Below are positions 34,235 to 35,091 of a stretch of 35,091 bases of DNA, one piece after another. The position numbers and the translations under genes are program-made. Position 1 is the stretch's first letter. Each line of letters starts with the position of its first letter. The DNA comes from Verrucomicrobiaceae bacterium (GTDB lineage Bacteria; Verrucomicrobiota; Verrucomicrobiia; Chthoniobacterales; Chthoniobacteraceae). Where the stretch lies: assembly GCA_005791535.1 (NCBI GenBank), contig SXWH01000001.1, positions 1 to 35,091 of the forward strand, read 5' to 3'. A model generated the notes under the pieces. The model saw only the letters and a list, made by a program, of their open reading frames with translations. It was not told the origin of the DNA and ran no database searches.

Positions 34235-35091
34235 ATGCTCAACATCATCTGGCTCGTCATGATCCTCGTCGCCGTGATCGTCGGCGGATTCAGCGGCAAT
34301 CTCGCCGCGATGACCGACGGAGCATTCAAAACCGCGAAGGATGCCGTGATGGAAATCGCCCTGCCGCTCGTCGGGCTTATGGCGATCTGGCTCGGCATGA
34401 TGCGCCTCGCCGAGCGCGCGGGACTCGTCGCTTTTCTCGCACGCGCACTGCGACCGCTCATGCGCAGGCTGTTCCCGGAGGTGCCCGTCGATCACCCCGC
34501 GATGGGCGCGATGGTGCTGAACATGTCGGCAAACATGCTCGGCCTCGGCAATGCCGCCACGCCGCTCGGCCTGCGCGCCATGAGCCTGCTGCAAAAGCTC
34601 AACCCGCTCCCCGGCGTCGCGAGCAATTCGATGGTCACATTCCTCGCCATCAACACCGCCAGCATCCAGCTCGTGCCCACCACCGCCATCAGCATCCTCG
34701 CCGTGCAGGGATCGAAGAGCGCATCGGCCATCATGGTGCCCGCATTGATCGCCACGACTGTCGCCATGACCGCGGGCGTCCTCGCCGCGCGGCTGCTCGC
34801 TCCGCTTTTCCCCGCGCGCCCCGATCCCGACGCCACCGCGGGCGCGGAAAAGGAAACCGCACCCGAGCCCGAGGTCGCGATCGCCGAAGCGCCCGCGCTT
34901 ACTTCCGGCGGACGCGCCATTCTCGCCGTGTTCTTCGCGGCGTTTGGCGCGATGGCCTTCATACTCATCGCTCCGCAGCTCGCGAACAGCCTGCCGGAGA
35001 AAATGGGATGGTCGTGGCGCTATGCCGATTACTGGCCGGGCCTCGGCAGCGGGCAGCGCGTGCTGCGCGCCATCTCGCTGCTCGCCGTGCC
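34235..35091 (+). CDS. SpmA-type nucleoside-recognition (Gate) membrane protein, 3' end missing
   Basis: From the ATG at 34235 (MLNIIWLVMILVAVIVGG) the frame stays open to the window edge, giving 285 complete codons. Membrane segments alternate with short loops. The signature NMSANMLGLGNAATPLGLRAM matches SpmA of Bacillus, as do MVTFLAINTASIQLVPTT and the MEIALPLVGLMAIWLGMM helix. Bacillus SpmA is about 196 residues, whereas this protein continues past that with an acidic Ala/Pro/Glu linker and new hydrophobic segments. That suggests an SpmA-SpmB type fusion whose second half lies beyond the window. In Bacillus, SpmA and SpmB act in spore core dehydration. In non-sporulating bacteria the function is unknown, with transport of a small solute the usual guess. 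Confidence 0.85.
   Translation, partial: MLNIIWLVMILVAVIVGGFSGNLAAMTDGAFKTAKDAVMEIALPLVGLMAIWLGMMRLAERAGLVAFLARALRPLMRRLFPEVPVDHPAMGAMVLNMSANMLGLGNAATPLGLRAMSLLQKLNPLPGVASNSMVTFLAINTASIQLVPTTAISILAVQGSKSASAIMVPALIATTVAMTAGVLAARLLAPLFPARPDPDATAGAEKETAPEPEVAIAEAPALTSGGRAILAVFFAAFGAMAFILIAPQLANSLPEKMGWSWRYADYWPGLGSGQRVLRAISLLAV

Overview
The window looks like a chromosomal stretch of a GC-rich member of the Verrucomicrobiota or a close PVC relative. This is inferred from the gene content: a giant secreted protein of autotransporter-associated beta-strand repeats ending in a PEP-CTERM sorting tail, an exosortase plus EpsI pair, a CotH/lamin-tail/LamG secreted protein, and a surface protein opening with an ALESRIAPA motif. 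Shine-Dalgarno sequences are weak or absent before most starts, so starts were chosen from signal peptides, family N-termini and spacing. No transposase, integrase, phage gene, CRISPR array or rRNA was found. Coding density is very high, and the longest stretch without a gene is about 180 bases.

Layout. 1-2.25 kb: the 3' part of a Kef-type cation:proton antiporter converges on galE. 2.4-4.5 kb: a surface protein with RTX-like glycine/aspartate repeats converges on purE. 4.7-7.9 kb: a secreted beta-propeller protein carries a duplicated 250-residue module and is followed by a UUCG-loop terminator. 8.0-9.5 kb: a flavin-dependent halogenase-family gene (minus strand). 9.6-14.7 kb: a CotH-kinase/lamin-tail protein (minus). 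14.8-22.3 kb: a 2487-residue PEP-CTERM repeat protein (plus). 22.3-24.7 kb: an AsmA/TamB-like protein (minus). 24.8-25.3 kb: a small NlpC/P60-like lipoprotein (plus). 25.4-27.2 kb: epsI and exosortase (minus, overlapping). 27.26-27.35 kb: tRNA-Leu(CAG) with its own terminator. 27.5-32.1 kb: a divergent MglA/roadblock signalling island. 32.2-33.4 kb: a cytochrome P450. 33.4-34.1 kb: a Nif3-like protein. 34.2 kb to the end: a 5' fragment of a SpmA-type membrane protein.

How the parts fit. The exosortase and EpsI are the expected processing machinery for the PEP-CTERM protein encoded 4 kb away. The other big secreted proteins have no PEP-CTERM tail and must leave the cell or be anchored another way.

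The most unusual region is 27.5-32.1 kb. It encodes one MglA-type Ras-like GTPase (P-loop, TVPGQ and NKRD motifs present), an MglB-like roadblock protein, and a 527-residue protein with two copies of an unrecognised ~105-residue module, Pro/Ala linkers and a C-terminal roadblock-like domain. Divergently it encodes a receiver-PATAN-(roadblock-like) response regulator and a further roadblock-like protein with a helical tail. Up to four roadblock-fold proteins around a single GTPase, plus a phosphorylation input, suggest a polarity or surface-organisation switch more elaborate than the MglA/MglB pair of Myxococcus. This functional reading is inference.
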